Shown: one piece after another, positions 36,857-48,650 of the stretch
How the letters are laid out: each line of letters opens with the position of its first letter
Position numbering within the stretch: position 1 is the stretch's first letter
Assembly: GCA_024234875.1 (NCBI GenBank)
Contig: JACKNM010000021.1
Location: 17,889-81,888, forward strand
Length of the DNA: 64,000 nucleotides
Direction: 5' to 3'
Source of the DNA: Ectothiorhodospiraceae bacterium
GTDB lineage: Bacteria; Pseudomonadota; Gammaproteobacteria; HK1
Translations under genes and position numbers: made by a program
Notes under the pieces: generated by a model
The model's input: only the letters and a program-made list of their open reading frames with translations
Databases searched by the model: none
What the model was told of the DNA's origin: nothing

Positions 36857-38539
36857 GTGGTGCCCCCCTTCGTACCTTTCCTGATCGCGGCCCTGCTGGT
36901 CCCGGCACTGCAGGGGCGAGCGCGCAGCGTGTTGGTGTTGGTGGCGCCGATCGTCGGCGCGCTGACCCTGGTCGGTGCCCCCGAGGGCGTGGCGTGGCAG
37001 CTCGACATGCTGGGGCTCACGCTGGAGCCGGTGCGCGTCGACCGGCTGTCGCTGATCTTCGGCTACATCTTCCACATCGCAGCCTTCGTCGGCGGCATCT
37101 ACGCCTGGCATCTGCGCGACAGCGTCCAGGCCAGCGCCGGTCTGTTGTACGCCGGCAGCGCCATCGGGGCGGTGTTCGCCGGCGACCTGCTGACGCTGTT
37201 CGTGTTCTGGGAGGTGATGGCGGTCAGCTCGGTGTTCCTGATCTGGGCCCGTGGCACGCCGGAGGCGATTCGCTCCGCGCAGCGCTACCTGGTGGTCCAG
37301 ATCACCTCCGGTGTGCTGTTGCTCGCCGGCGCGCTGGTCCACCTCGAGGCCACCGGCTCGATCGCGTTCGGTCACCTCGGGCTCGACGCGCCGGGCGGTG
37401 TCCTCATCCTGCTCGCGTTCGGGATCAAGTGCGCGTTCCCCGGCCTGCACTCGTGGTTGACCGACGCCTACCCGCAGGCGACCCCGACCGGCACCGTGTT
37501 CCTGAGCGCGTTCACCACCAAGGCGGCGGTCTACACCCTCGCGCGCGGTTACGCGGGAACCGAGCTGCTGGTGTGGATCGGTGCGACGATGGCGTTCTTC
37601 CCCATCTTCTACGCGGTGATCGAGAACGATCTGCGCCGCGTGCTCGGCTACAGCCTGATCAACCAGCTCGGTTTCATGGTCACCGGGATCGGCATCGGGA
37701 CCGAGATGGCGGTGAACGGCGCCGCCGCCCACGCCTTCAGCCACATCCTCTACAAGGCGCTGCTGTTCATGAGCATGGGCGCGGTCCTGCACATGACCGG
37801 GCGCATCAACGGCTCCGACCTCGGCGGGCTCTACCGGTCGATGCCGCGCACCACCGTCCTGTGCATCGTCGGCGCGGCCTCGATCTCGGCCTTTCCCCTG
37901 TTCAGCGGGTTCATCAGCAAACCGATGGTGATGACGGCGGCACTCGAGCAGGGGTACGACTGGGTGTGGCTGGTGCTGCTGTTCGCGTCGGCGGGGGTGT
38001 TCCACCACGCGGGCATCAAGATCCCGTACTTCGCGTTCTTCGCCCACGACTCCGGTATCCGGACCACCGAGCCGCCGGTCAACATGCAGATCGCGATGCT
38101 CGTCGCCGCGACGCTCTGCGTGGGGATCGGCTGCTTCCCGGAGTTGCTCTACGCGCACCTCCCGTTCGCCACCGACTACTCGCCGTACGACGCCTCGCAC
38201 GTGCTCGCCCAGCTCCAGCTCCTGCTGTTCTCGGCGCTGGCCTTCGCCTGGCTCACCCTCTCCGGCCTGTACCCGCCGGAGCTGCGCTCGGTCAACCTGG
38301 ACGCGGACTGGGTCTACCGCCGCCTCGGTCCGCGGCTGGTCGGCTCGGCGCGCGAGGTGATCGGCACGGCCGATGCCGCCGTGCGCTCGGCTGCGGTCGG
38401 TGGGTTGGTCCGCCTCGGTGGCTGGCTCGCGCGGGTCTACGGACCCCGGGCGCCGGCCGGCGCCGCGTGGCCGACCCATCGCACGGTCGCGATCACGCTG
38501 GTCCTGCTGGGTGGATACATCCTGCTGCAGGGCGGCTGA
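36857..38539 (+). CDS. Proton-conducting antiporter subunit D family, third copy
   Basis: The third NuoN/MrpD-like subunit has 560 residues. The TM5 glutamate (GDLLTLFVFWEVMAVSSV) and TM7 lysine (FGIKCAFPGLHSWLTDAYPQ) are kept, as is TPTGTVFLSAFTTKAAVYTL. Compared with the other two it has an extra C-terminal section of about 70 residues with a further helix, reminiscent of longer MrpA/NuoL proteins but without the NuoL lateral helix. It starts with GTG after a short gap and closes the operon. Confidence 0.91.
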   Translation: MVPPFVPFLIAALLVPALQGRARSVLVLVAPIVGALTLVGAPEGVAWQLDMLGLTLEPVRVDRLSLIFGYIFHIAAFVGGIYAWHLRDSVQASAGLLYAGSAIGAVFAGDLLTLFVFWEVMAVSSVFLIWARGTPEAIRSAQRYLVVQITSGVLLLAGALVHLEATGSIAFGHLGLDAPGGVLILLAFGIKCAFPGLHSWLTDAYPQATPTGTVFLSAFTTKAAVYTLARGYAGTELLVWIGATMAFFPIFYAVIENDLRRVLGYSLINQLGFMVTGIGIGTEMAVNGAAAHAFSHILYKALLFMSMGAVLHMTGRINGSDLGGLYRSMPRTTVLCIVGAASISAFPLFSGFISKPMVMTAALEQGYDWVWLVLLFASAGVFHHAGIKIPYFAFFAHDSGIRTTEPPVNMQIAMLVAATLCVGIGCFPELLYAHLPFATDYSPYDASHVLAQLQLLLFSALAFAWLTLSGLYPPELRSVNLDADWVYRRLGPRLVGSAREVIGTADAAVRSAAVGGLVRLGGWLARVYGPRAPAGAAWPTHRTVAITLVLLGGYILLQGG

Positions 38540-38585
38540 CCGCGGCATCCGGCCCGGCGCATGGTGGCGGTGCGGGGGCCCGGGG

Positions 38586-39281
38586 TCAGCGGGTGATGGT
38601 CGCCCGGATCTGCTCGACCTGGTCGCGAGCGGCAGCGAGCTGCTGCGGGCTCAGGGCCTCGGCGGTGAGGTCGCGGTTGCGCTCCGCGTTGGTGTCCCCG
38701 AAGTCGGTGGCGAGCGCGAACCAGATGTAGGCCCGCGCGTCGTCCTTCGGGACGCCCTCGCCGAGGCCGTACATGATGCCGAGGTTGTTCATCGCGTTGG
38801 GGTGGCCCAGCCGCGCCGCGCGCTCGTAGAGATCCCGCGCGCGCGGCAGGTCCCGCGACACGCCGCGGCCCTGGTAGTAGAGCAGCCCGAGGCTGTACAG
38901 CCCGAGCGGGCTGCCGGCGTCGGCGGCGCGGCGGAACCAGCGGGCGGCCTCGGCCTCGTCGAGGGGAACACCGTCGCCCTCGCTGTACATCAGGCCCAGA
39001 TTGACCTGGGCGTCGGGATGTCCCTGCTCGGCCGCCCGGCGATACCAGCGCGCCGCCTCGGCCCGGTCCTGGCGTACCCCGGCCCCGGCGTCGTACCGCG
39101 TCGCGAGGCGGAACTGCGCGTCGGCGTCGCCCGCCGTTGCGGCGGCGAGCTCCGGCGGCCCGCCACGTGGCGCGCTCCCGGAAGCCGGAGCCGCGGCGCG
39201 CGACAGCACGCTGAGGTCGAGATCGGCGCTGGCCGGCCCGAGGGCGAGGGACAGCGCGAGGGCGAGTACGAGCCGGTTCAT
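38586..39281 (-). CDS. Sel1-repeat (tetratricopeptide-like) periplasmic protein
   Basis: A signal peptide (residues 1-19, MNRLVLALALSLALGPASA) is followed by four or five Sel1-like repeats of about 36 residues with the pattern A-x-x-G-x-x-x-A-Q-x-x-L-G. Examples are GHPDAQVNLGLMYSEGDGV and GHPNAMNNLGIMYGLGEGV. Such proteins mediate protein-protein contacts. It is convergent with the antiporter operon and divergent from the exopolysaccharide locus. The start at 39281 was chosen because it gives the signal peptide. Confidence 0.87.
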   Translation of the reverse strand: MNRLVLALALSLALGPASADLDLSVLSRAAAPASGSAPRGGPPELAAATAGDADAQFRLATRYDAGAGVRQDRAEAARWYRRAAEQGHPDAQVNLGLMYSEGDGVPLDEAEAARWFRRAADAGSPLGLYSLGLLYYQGRGVSRDLPRARDLYERAARLGHPNAMNNLGIMYGLGEGVPKDDARAYIWFALATDFGDTNAERNRDLTAEALSPQQLAAARDQVEQIRATITR

Positions 39282-39424
39282 CGAATCCGTTGGCTGGCGC
39301 GCGGGCGCCGACTCTACCACGCCGCAGTGGGACCTAAAAACATGAAGCCGGTCGCCTTTCCGGGGTCGGACCCGATGCTAGGATGCCCTCGTTCACAGGG
39401 CCGCATTTGTCGCTCCATCGACGC

Positions 39425-40825
39425 ATGATTCGTATCTTCCGCCACTACGTGCCCCGCTGGTTGCTCGTTCTCGGGACGAGCGAGGCCTTGATCCTGTTCG
39501 GCTCCGTCTACCTCGGTGTCAGCTTCCGGCTGCTGGAGTTCAACCCCACCGACAAGCTGCTGGTCGGCGGGATCTGGCCGAAGGGCATCGGCTTCGCGGT
39601 GGTGATGTTGCTGCTGATGGCGGGCGTCGGGCTCTACCAGCGCGGCCTGCGCGACGATCTCAAGGGCTTGCTGTTCCGTGTCGGGGTCGCCTTCAGCCTC
39701 GGTCTGGCGGCGATGGCGACGCTGGTGGCCCTGGTCCCCCGGTTGTCGATCGGCAATACCGGGTTCGCGGTCGCCTTCGTGTGCTCGGCCTTCGGCATCG
39801 GGATGTTCAGGCTCCTGGTCCACAAGTACTCCGACATCGATGCCTTCCGCCGCCGGATCGTGGTGCTCGGAACCGGGTCGATGGCCGGTCAGATCGGTCG
39901 CCGGCTGCGGCGGCGCTCGGACTGGCAGGGCAAGGCGCTGCTCGGGTTCGTGCCGGTTCCGGGCGAGGATTCCGACGACGACGTGCGTCGGATCCTGACG
40001 CCGAAGCACACCCTGCCCGAGTTGCTGGAGGAGCTCGGGGCCGACGAGCTGGTGGTCGCGGTCGACGAGAACGCCGCCTACTTCCCGGTCAACGAGGTGC
40101 TCGACTGCAAGATGAGCGGGGTGCGCGTGGTCGACGTCGCGACCTTCTTCGAGGAGGTCACCGGCCGCATCAACATCGACGCGTTGCGCCCGAGCAGCAT
40201 GGTGTTCGCCGACGGCTTCGCTCACGCGGTGCTCAAGGGTGTGGTCCACCGCGCGTTCGACATCACCGTGAGCAGCCTGATGCTGCTCCTCGGATGGCCG
40301 GTGATGGTCGGCACCGCGGCCGCGATCTGGCTGGAATCCGGCGGGCGCGGCCCGGTGTTCTACCGTCAGGTGCGCGTCGGGCGCAACGGACGACCGTTTC
40401 AGATTCTCAAGTTCCGCAGCATGACCGTCGACGCCGAGAGTGGAGGGCGGCCACAGTGGGCGCGCTCCAACGATGCCCGCGTGACCGCCGTCGGCGCGGT
40501 CATCCGCAAGCTCCGGATCGACGAGCTACCCCAGCTCTTCAACGTGCTCAAGGGCGAGATGAGCTTCGTCGGCCCGCGCCCCGAGCGCCCGGAGTTCGTC
40601 GAGGATCTGGAGCGCAAGATTCCCTACTACGCCGTGCGCCATCGGGTGAATCCCGGAATCACGGGCTGGGCGCAGATTTGTTACCCTTACGGCGCCTCGG
40701 AGGACGACGCGCGACAGAAGCTCCAGTACGACCTCTACTACATCAAGAACTACAGTCTGTTCCTGGATCTGATGATCCTGATTCAGACCGCGCAGGTCGT
40801 GTTGTGGGGCAAGGGGGCGCGCTGA
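39425..40825 (+). CDS. XrtA/PEP-CTERM system priming sugar transferase (TIGR03013 type)
   Basis: This 466-residue polyprenyl-phosphate sugar-1-phosphate transferase starts exopolysaccharide repeat synthesis on the lipid carrier. It has several N-terminal helices, a Rossmann-like middle part (VVLGTGSMAGQIGRRLRRR, about residue 146) and a C-terminal bacterial sugar transferase domain with FYRQVRVGRNGRPFQILKFR and the final GITGWAQICYPYGAS. The ATG at 39425 gives the family N-terminus MIRIFRHYVPRW. It is the first gene of the locus. Confidence 0.92.
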   Translation: MIRIFRHYVPRWLLVLGTSEALILFGSVYLGVSFRLLEFNPTDKLLVGGIWPKGIGFAVVMLLLMAGVGLYQRGLRDDLKGLLFRVGVAFSLGLAAMATLVALVPRLSIGNTGFAVAFVCSAFGIGMFRLLVHKYSDIDAFRRRIVVLGTGSMAGQIGRRLRRRSDWQGKALLGFVPVPGEDSDDDVRRILTPKHTLPELLEELGADELVVAVDENAAYFPVNEVLDCKMSGVRVVDVATFFEEVTGRINIDALRPSSMVFADGFAHAVLKGVVHRAFDITVSSLMLLLGWPVMVGTAAAIWLESGGRGPVFYRQVRVGRNGRPFQILKFRSMTVDAESGGRPQWARSNDARVTAVGAVIRKLRIDELPQLFNVLKGEMSFVGPRPERPEFVEDLERKIPYYAVRHRVNPGITGWAQICYPYGASEDDARQKLQYDLYYIKNYSLFLDLMILIQTAQVVLWGKGAR

Positions 40826-40996
40826 GATCGACCGGTCACGCACCGGTACCTCGTATCGCTCGCCACGGACCGTGCTCGCGATGCCGGCGCGCGCCCTCGC
40901 GGAAGCCGATGCCCCGACGCGCACCACGATGCCGCGCCGGGACCGCATGGGCGAGGCGCTCGGCGCACGCATGCTTCCGGCGCTGAGGGTCGCAGG

Positions 40997-43107
40997 ATGA
41001 CCGCCTTTCAGCTATCCGCCATCTCCTACGCGCTCGCCGCGGGCGCCTATGCGTTGCTGGCGGTGCTCCTGGTCACCACCTGGCGCGGCCGGCTGAGTGG
41101 CGGCTTGCTCGTCCTGGCCACCGCCGCGACCGCGATCTGGGGCGGGGCGAGCGCGACCTACTCGTTGTGGCGGATGCCGCCGTTCTCGGCGCTCCAGCTC
41201 CTCGAGGTGCTGCGCGACGTCACCTGGTTCCTGTTCCTGCTTCAACTCCTGAGCCCGGGCACCGGCTTCCTGCGCCTCGCCGGCAGCGTGCGGCTGATGG
41301 GTGTCTTGCTCGGCGGGCTCGCCACCGCGGTCTGCGTGGTCATCCTCGCCGACCGCTACGCGGCCCCGCTCCAGGGCTTCGAGGCCTGGTCCGGCCAGCT
41401 CGCGGTGCTGGGGCGGGTCCTGCTCACGGTCGGCGGGCTGGCGTTGGTCGAGCAGCTGTTCCGCAGCACCAGCCCCGAGCGGCGCTGGTCGGTGAAGTAC
41501 CTCTGCTTCGGCGTCGGCGGGCTGTTCGCCTACGACCTGTTCCTGTACGCGAAGGCGCTGCTGTTCCAGAGCATCGACGGCGAGCTGTGGGCGGCTCGTG
41601 GGGTGATCACCGCGATGGTGGTGCCCCTGATCGCGGTCTCGGCGGCGCGCAACCCGCAATGGACGCTCGACATCTTCGTCTCCCGGCACGTGCTGTTCCA
41701 CTCGGTGGCGGTGCTCGGCGCCGGCGTGTACCTGGTGCTGATGGCCGCGGCCGGCTACTGGATCCGCGCCTATGGCGGTACCTGGGGCGGGATCGCGCAG
41801 GCCGGGTTCCTGTTCGGCGCGATGATCCTGCTGGCGGTGGTGGCGATGTCCGGCCAGGTCCGCTCGCGGACCAAGGTCTTCCTGAGCAAGCACTTCTACA
41901 AGAACCGCTACGACTACCGCGAGGAGTGGCTGAAGTTCACCCAAACCCTGTCGTCGGCCGACGAGGAGGCCGACCTCGGCACGCGCATCGTGCGCGCGGT
42001 GGCGGAGATGGTGGAGAGCCCCGGCGGAGGGTTGTGGCTGCGCCAGGGCGCGGGGGGATTCGTCTGCGGTCAGGTGTGGGGGTTCACACCGCCTGCCGGC
42101 GCGGTCGAGGCTGCCGACTCGTCGTTGGCACGTTTCCTGGCGCGCGACGGGTGGGTGGTGCTCGTGGACGAGTATCGCGAGCGTCCAGAGGCCTACCCCG
42201 GCCTCGAGATCCCCGAGTGGCTCGCCGAGACTCCGCGCGCCTGGCTCGTGGTGCCCCTGATGCACGGTGATGAGCTGGTCGCATTCATCGTGCTACAGCG
42301 CTCGCCGACCAAGACCAGCCTCAACTGGGAGGACACTGATCTTCTAAAGACAGTGGGCCGACAGGCCGCCAGCTATCTGGCGCTGTGGCTGGCGACCGAG
42401 GCGCTGACCGAGGCGCGCCAGTTCGAGGCCTTCAACCGACTGTCCGCATTCGTGGTGCACGACTTGAAGAACATCGTGGCCCAGCTCGCACTCGTGGTGT
42501 CGAACTCCAAGCGCCATCGCGGGTCGCCGGAGTTCGTCGACGATGCGTTCGACACCATCGAGAACGCGACCGGGCGTATGAACCGCATGCTCGCCCAGCT
42601 CCGCAAGGGGCGCGCCGAGCCGGGGGCGGTGCGCGCGACGCCGATGGCCGAGGTGCTGGAGCGCGTGGTGCGCGCCCGCGGGGTCGGGCTACCGCGCCCG
42701 ATGCTGGTGGTCGACAGCCCCGAGGCGACGGTGCGGGTCGACGCGGACCGGCTCGCGTCGGTGGTCGAGCACCTGGTGCAGAATGCGCAGGAGGCGACCG
42801 CGGACGACGGGACGGTCACCGTCCGATTGCGAACGGAGGCCGATCGCGCGGTGGTCGAGATCATCGACAGCGGGGTCGGTATGGACGCCGACTTCATCTC
42901 CCAGCGCCTGTTCCGGCCCTTCGACACCACGAAGGGGAACGCCGGGATGGGTGTGGGCGTCTATCAGAGTCGGGAGTTCGTGCAGTCGGCGGGCGGCGAC
43001 ATCGACGTGACCAGCGCGCCTGGTGCCGGCACCACGTTCACGATTCGCCTGCCGATGTCGTCGGGTGATCTCGATTCCCCGAGAGCAGAGCAACTGGAGC
43101 TTGCGAG

Positions 43108-43111
<4 letters not shown>
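40997..43111 (+). CDS. prsK: XrtA/PEP-CTERM system histidine kinase PrsK
   Basis: This 704-residue sensor kinase begins with about eight transmembrane helices (residues 1-285), followed by a GAF-like domain (about 315-460) and a histidine kinase core. The phospho-acceptor is His488 in FVVHDLKNIVAQ. The ATP-binding boxes LVQNAQEAT, DSGVGMD and GMGVGVYQSREF are complete. Its stop overlaps the TTG start of prsR. It is the partner of PrsR and is expected to control PEP-CTERM gene expression. Confidence 0.94.
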
Positions 43112-44471
<1,360 letters not shown>

Positions 44472-44475
<4 letters not shown>

Positions 44476-46031
44476 GCGCGCCGACCGAGTCCCCGCGCGA
44501 GGTCGGCGCCGGAGCGCGCCTCGACCTTCCCGCGCTCGCCGCCGTCGGCCTGGTCCTCGCCGTGCTCGGCTGGCTGTACCGCGACACCGTCGACGGGCTG
44601 GTCGACGGCTGGTCGCAGTCGCAGTCGTACAGCCATGCCTTCCTGCTGGTGCCGATCAGCCTGTATCTCGCCTGGTCGGAGCGCGCGCGCATCTTCGGCG
44701 GCGCACCGCGACCGAGCCTGGTCGGGCTGCTCGCGGTCCCGGTCGCGAGCGCCGCCTGGGCGATGGCGGCCCTGGTCGACATCCAGGTCGGGCAAGAGCT
44801 CGCACTGCTCGCGGTCCTCGCCTGCGCCCTGCTGGCGGTGCTCGGCTGGCGCAACGCACGCCCGCTCGCGTTCCCGGTCGGGTTCCTCTTGCTCGGGATC
44901 CCGGTGTGGTCGCTGTTGAACCCGGTGCTGCAGGACTACACGGCCCAGGCCTCCGCCTCGCTGGTGCGCCGACTCGGGGTGCCGCTCTACCTCGAGGGGC
45001 TGCACATGACCATCCCGCGCGGTCAGTTCGTGGTCGCCGAGATCTGCTCCGGCCTGCGCTATCTGCTGGCGTCGATGTGCATCGGCGCGCTCTACGGTTA
45101 CCTCAACCTGCGGACGTTGTGGCTCGGCGTCACCTTCTTCGCGGTGGCGACGGCGGCGTCGATCGTCGCCAACTGGCTGCGGGTGGTGACCATCGTGATG
45201 GTGGGACACCACGCGGGAATGGATCACCCGCTGGTCGGCGCCTACCACCAGCACCTCGGCTGGGTGGTGTTCGCGGTGACGCTGGTGCCGCTGTTCGCCT
45301 TCGGGGCCTGGCTGCAGCGTGTCGACGACAGGATCCAGGCGCGGGCCCGTCCGCGCGAGCCGTCGGTGCCGCCAGTCGACGATCGGAGGTGGTGGGGCGC
45401 CGTCACCGCCCTTGCCGTCATCGCAGTCGCCGCCGGGCCGATGCTCGTCCGCCACCTCGATGCGCGTGCCAGCGCATCGGCCGTGGCGGTGACGGTCAGC
45501 CTTCCGAGCGTCGAGGGCTGGACCGGCCCGCTGGCGGCCGACGAGCCAGGGCACGAGCTCGAGGGGCGCCCGGTGGTCGCGTCGGGTCGCTACCGGTCGC
45601 CCGGCGGGGCCGAGGTCGACTTGCTGGTCGCCCGCTACTCGGGTGTTGCCACCGATGGCGAGGCGGTGAACGAGTTGAACCGTGGTTTCGACCGCGCGCG
45701 GTGGGAGGTGGTGCGTCAGGGGAGCCGCGAGGTCGGGCTGCCGGGGCTCGGCGAGATCGTGGTGGCGGAGCGCGTCCTCGACGCGCGTGGGGCTGCCGGG
45801 CGGCGCCTGAACTGGACGCTCTACGAGGCGGACGGGGCGTACACGGCCTCCGGAGTCCGCGCCAAGTTGTTGCAGCTGCGCGGCCGGCTGGCTGGCCGTC
45901 CGGCGGCGAGCTTCGTCGCGCTGTCGATCCCGACGCCACCGGCGGACGAGCTCGCCCCCGCTCGAGACGCGCTGGCGGAGTTGGCTGCCGCGGTCTTGCC
46001 GACGGTGGTGGCGCCCGGCGGCCGGCGGTAG
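44472..46031 (+). CDS. xrtA: Exosortase A fused to EpsI domain
   Basis: This membrane transpeptidase-like protein is proposed to process PEP-CTERM substrates at the cell surface. The eight-helix exosortase part (residues 1-290) has the catalytic Cys192 in AEICSGLRYLLASM, Arg237 in ANWLRVVTIV, and His259/His261 in AYHQHLGWVVF. The C-terminal 210 residues form an EpsI-like domain (SLPSVEGWTG, LLVARYSG, LNWTLYEADG), a known fusion in this system. The ATG overlaps the prsR stop by four bases. Confidence 0.94.
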
Positions 46032-46267
46032 GTCGCACCGGTCCACCGGTCTCGTGCATGAAGCTCGACATGAAATTGAGCGTGTAAGTTCCTTTTCCGG
46101 AAAGAATTTGCTACAAGTTGGGGCGCTGCCTGCGTGGACACCGCGGGGCGCAGGAACCTAGAATGTCGAGTCTGGGCCCGGTGCGCATGTCGCGCGGGCG
46201 GCGGCGCAGACTGGCGCGAGGCCGAGTGTTCGGCGGTCATTGGGCGTAGGCGGAGGAGACACGACCT

Positions 46268-46897
46268 ATGAAGCGGAATTGGTGCGCGGCCGCGAGCCGG
46301 GCGCTGCTGGTGACTTGGATCGCGGCCCTGGTCGCCGGATGCGAGACCCCCGGTCCGATCGCGGACAAGGAGCCGTTGCCGGTCCCGGAGTCCTACACCT
46401 ACGTCATCGGTCCTGGTGACTCGCTCAACATCTTCGTGTGGCGTAACGCCGAGCTGTCGCGCACCGTGGCGGTCCGTCCCGACGGCAAGATCTCGGTGCC
46501 GCTGGTCGAGGATCTCGTCGCCAGCGGCAAGACGCCGACCGAGCTCGCGCGCGAGATCGAGCAGGTGCTGGCCACCTACATCCGAGAGCCGCTGGTGACC
46601 GTGATCGTCGGCGGTTTCCAGGGCGTGTACGAGACGCAGGTCCGGGTGCTCGGTGAAGCCGCGCAGCCGACCGCGATTCCCTATCGGGACAAGATGACGG
46701 TGCTGGACGTGATGGTCGCGGTCGGCGGCCTGACCCAGTTCGCCGACGGCAACAAGGCGCGGCTGGTCCGCCACGTCGAGGGCGAGCTGCGAACCAGTCT
46801 GGTCCGTCTCGAGGATCTGGTGCGTGACGGAGACATCTCGGCCAACGTCCCGGTGGCGCCGGGTGACGTGCTGATCATCCCGGAGGCGTGGTTCTGA
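46268..46897 (+). CDS. XrtA-system exopolysaccharide export lipoprotein (Wza/GumB type)
   Basis: The 209-residue outer-membrane lipoprotein has a lipobox LVAGC (modified Cys25) and a polysaccharide-export domain starting YTYVIGPGDSLNIFVWRN, followed by a SLBB-like region with VRVLGEAAQPTAIPYRD. It forms the exit channel of Wzx/Wzy-type export. It stands 237 bases after xrtA, so it may have its own promoter; no sigma-54 element with correct spacing was found in that gap. Confidence 0.93.
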   Translation: MKRNWCAAASRALLVTWIAALVAGCETPGPIADKEPLPVPESYTYVIGPGDSLNIFVWRNAELSRTVAVRPDGKISVPLVEDLVASGKTPTELAREIEQVLATYIREPLVTVIVGGFQGVYETQVRVLGEAAQPTAIPYRDKMTVLDVMVAVGGLTQFADGNKARLVRHVEGELRTSLVRLEDLVRDGDISANVPVAPGDVLIIPEAWF

Positions 46898-47024
46898 CGC
46901 GGTCCCCACGCGAGGTGTGACCGTGGGCACGGGCGAGACGGGGTGAGCCGGGCATACTGGTCAGGGTTGGCACCTGCGTGCCGATACAGACCATTGGCCG
47001 GATCGATCGAGGCGAGTTGAACTG

Positions 47025-48650
47025 ATGCAGGAAGTGCTGGTTCTCGTCATCACCTATGTCCGCATCGTGTGGCGGTACCGGTGGCTGGCGCTGATGACCG
47101 CCGGGGGCTTGAGCGCCGCCGGATGGGTCTGGGTGATGCTGCTGCCCGACCAGTACGAGGTCGAGACGCGCGTCTATCTCGACACGCAGTCGCTATTGCG
47201 TCCGATCCTGAAAGGCCTCGCGATCGACACCGACGCGCAGTCCAACACCGCCCAGCTCATGCGGCGCACCCTGCTGGTGCGCCCGAATCTCGAGGCGGTG
47301 GCCCGCAAGACCGACATGGATCTCAAGGCGAAGACGCCGCAGGACTTCGAGCGGCTGCTCGACGGGCTGGCCAACCAGATCAAGGTCTCGGGGACCAGCC
47401 GGGACAACATCTTCGTCATCGCCTATCAGAACTCGGATCCCAAGCTCGCCACCCGCGTGGTGGAGGCGATCCTCAATCTCTTCGTCGAGCGCTCACTCGG
47501 CGAGAGCCGCAAGGACACCAGCAAGACCAAGCAGTTCATCGAGCGTCAGATCGCCGAGTACGAGGCGCGGCTGGATACCGCGGAGCAGCGGCTCAAGGAG
47601 TTCAAGCAGCGCAACTTCGAGCTGTTGCCGGGCTCGAGCGGCGACTACTACCAGCGCCTCGAGACCGCCAACGGGACGCTTGGCGCCACCCAGCAGGCGC
47701 TCAAGGAGGCGAAGTCGAAGCTCGCCGCGATCGAGGCCCAGCTCCAGGGGGACGAGCCGGTATTCGGGCTCGCACCGCCGCCGCCGCCGGCGCCGGTGGC
47801 GCGTGCGCAGGTGCCGACGAACTCGCCGTTCGACGGCCGCATCTCGGAGCTGCAGCGCCACATCGACCAGCTGCTGCTGCAGTTCACCGAGCGCCACCCC
47901 GACGTGATCCAGGGCAAGCGCCTGCTCGAGAGCCTCGAGAAGCAGCGCGTGGACTGGCTGGAGGAGGCGCGTCGCAACGCACCCCCGCCGCCCCAGGTCA
48001 CCCCGCAGACGACGAGCCTGGCCGAGAATCCCGTGTTCCAGGAGCTCAAGCTCCTGCAGGGCCAACTCCAGGGCGAGGTCGCGGTGCTCGAGGACCGGGT
48101 GACCCTGCACCAGTCCCAGGTCCAGGAGCTCGAGACCCAGGTCGATCAGATCTTCAAGGTCGAGGCCGAGCTCAAGCGCCTCAACCGTGACTACGACATC
48201 AACAAGCGCAACTACGAGGAGCTGGTGAAGCGCCGCGAGGCGCTGAAGCTCGGCGAGGAGGCCGGGCAGTCGACCGACGACGTGCAGTTCAACGTGATCG
48301 AGCCGCCGCGTGAGCCGTTGCTGCCGGTGGGTCCGAACCGCGAGTTGCTGAGCAGTGGGGTGTTCGTGGGCGCATTGGGTGCCGGCATCGGACTCGCGCT
48401 GCTGCTCGGGATGCTGCGGCCGATGGTGTACTCGCGCGACATGCTGCGTGACTTGAGCGACCTGCCGATCCTCGGCACGGTGTCGCGGCTGTGGACTCCG
48501 CGCGAGCGGTTCCGCCGCCGGCTCGAGGTCGTCACCTTCGCGGTCGGTTGCCTGGGGCTGGTGGGTCTGTTCGCGGGCCTGGTCGTCCTCTACCGCCTGA
48601 ACATCAACATCGCGGGCAAGCTCGCGCAGCTCGGGCAGCAGTTCCTATGA
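47025..48650 (+). CDS. XrtA-system chain-length determinant (Wzz-like) protein
   Basis: The 541-residue inner-membrane co-polymerase has a first helix at about residues 22-42 and Wzz signatures (PDQYEVETRVYLDTQSLL). A long periplasmic coiled coil (about 170-420) follows, broken by a Pro-rich insert PPPPPAPV, and then C-terminal helices near residues 445-465 and 505-525. It controls polymer length together with the tyrosine kinase encoded directly downstream. Confidence 0.92.
   Translation: MQEVLVLVITYVRIVWRYRWLALMTAGGLSAAGWVWVMLLPDQYEVETRVYLDTQSLLRPILKGLAIDTDAQSNTAQLMRRTLLVRPNLEAVARKTDMDLKAKTPQDFERLLDGLANQIKVSGTSRDNIFVIAYQNSDPKLATRVVEAILNLFVERSLGESRKDTSKTKQFIERQIAEYEARLDTAEQRLKEFKQRNFELLPGSSGDYYQRLETANGTLGATQQALKEAKSKLAAIEAQLQGDEPVFGLAPPPPPAPVARAQVPTNSPFDGRISELQRHIDQLLLQFTERHPDVIQGKRLLESLEKQRVDWLEEARRNAPPPPQVTPQTTSLAENPVFQELKLLQGQLQGEVAVLEDRVTLHQSQVQELETQVDQIFKVEAELKRLNRDYDINKRNYEELVKRREALKLGEEAGQSTDDVQFNVIEPPREPLLPVGPNRELLSSGVFVGALGAGIGLALLLGMLRPMVYSRDMLRDLSDLPILGTVSRLWTPRERFRRRLEVVTFAVGCLGLVGLFAGLVVLYRLNINIAGKLAQLGQQFL

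Noticed and set aside
46965..46995. Sequence TGGCACC-TGCG-TGCCG upstream of the chain-length gene as a sigma-54 promoter
   Set aside because: The distance between the GG and GC dinucleotides is one base short and the -12 box is poor.
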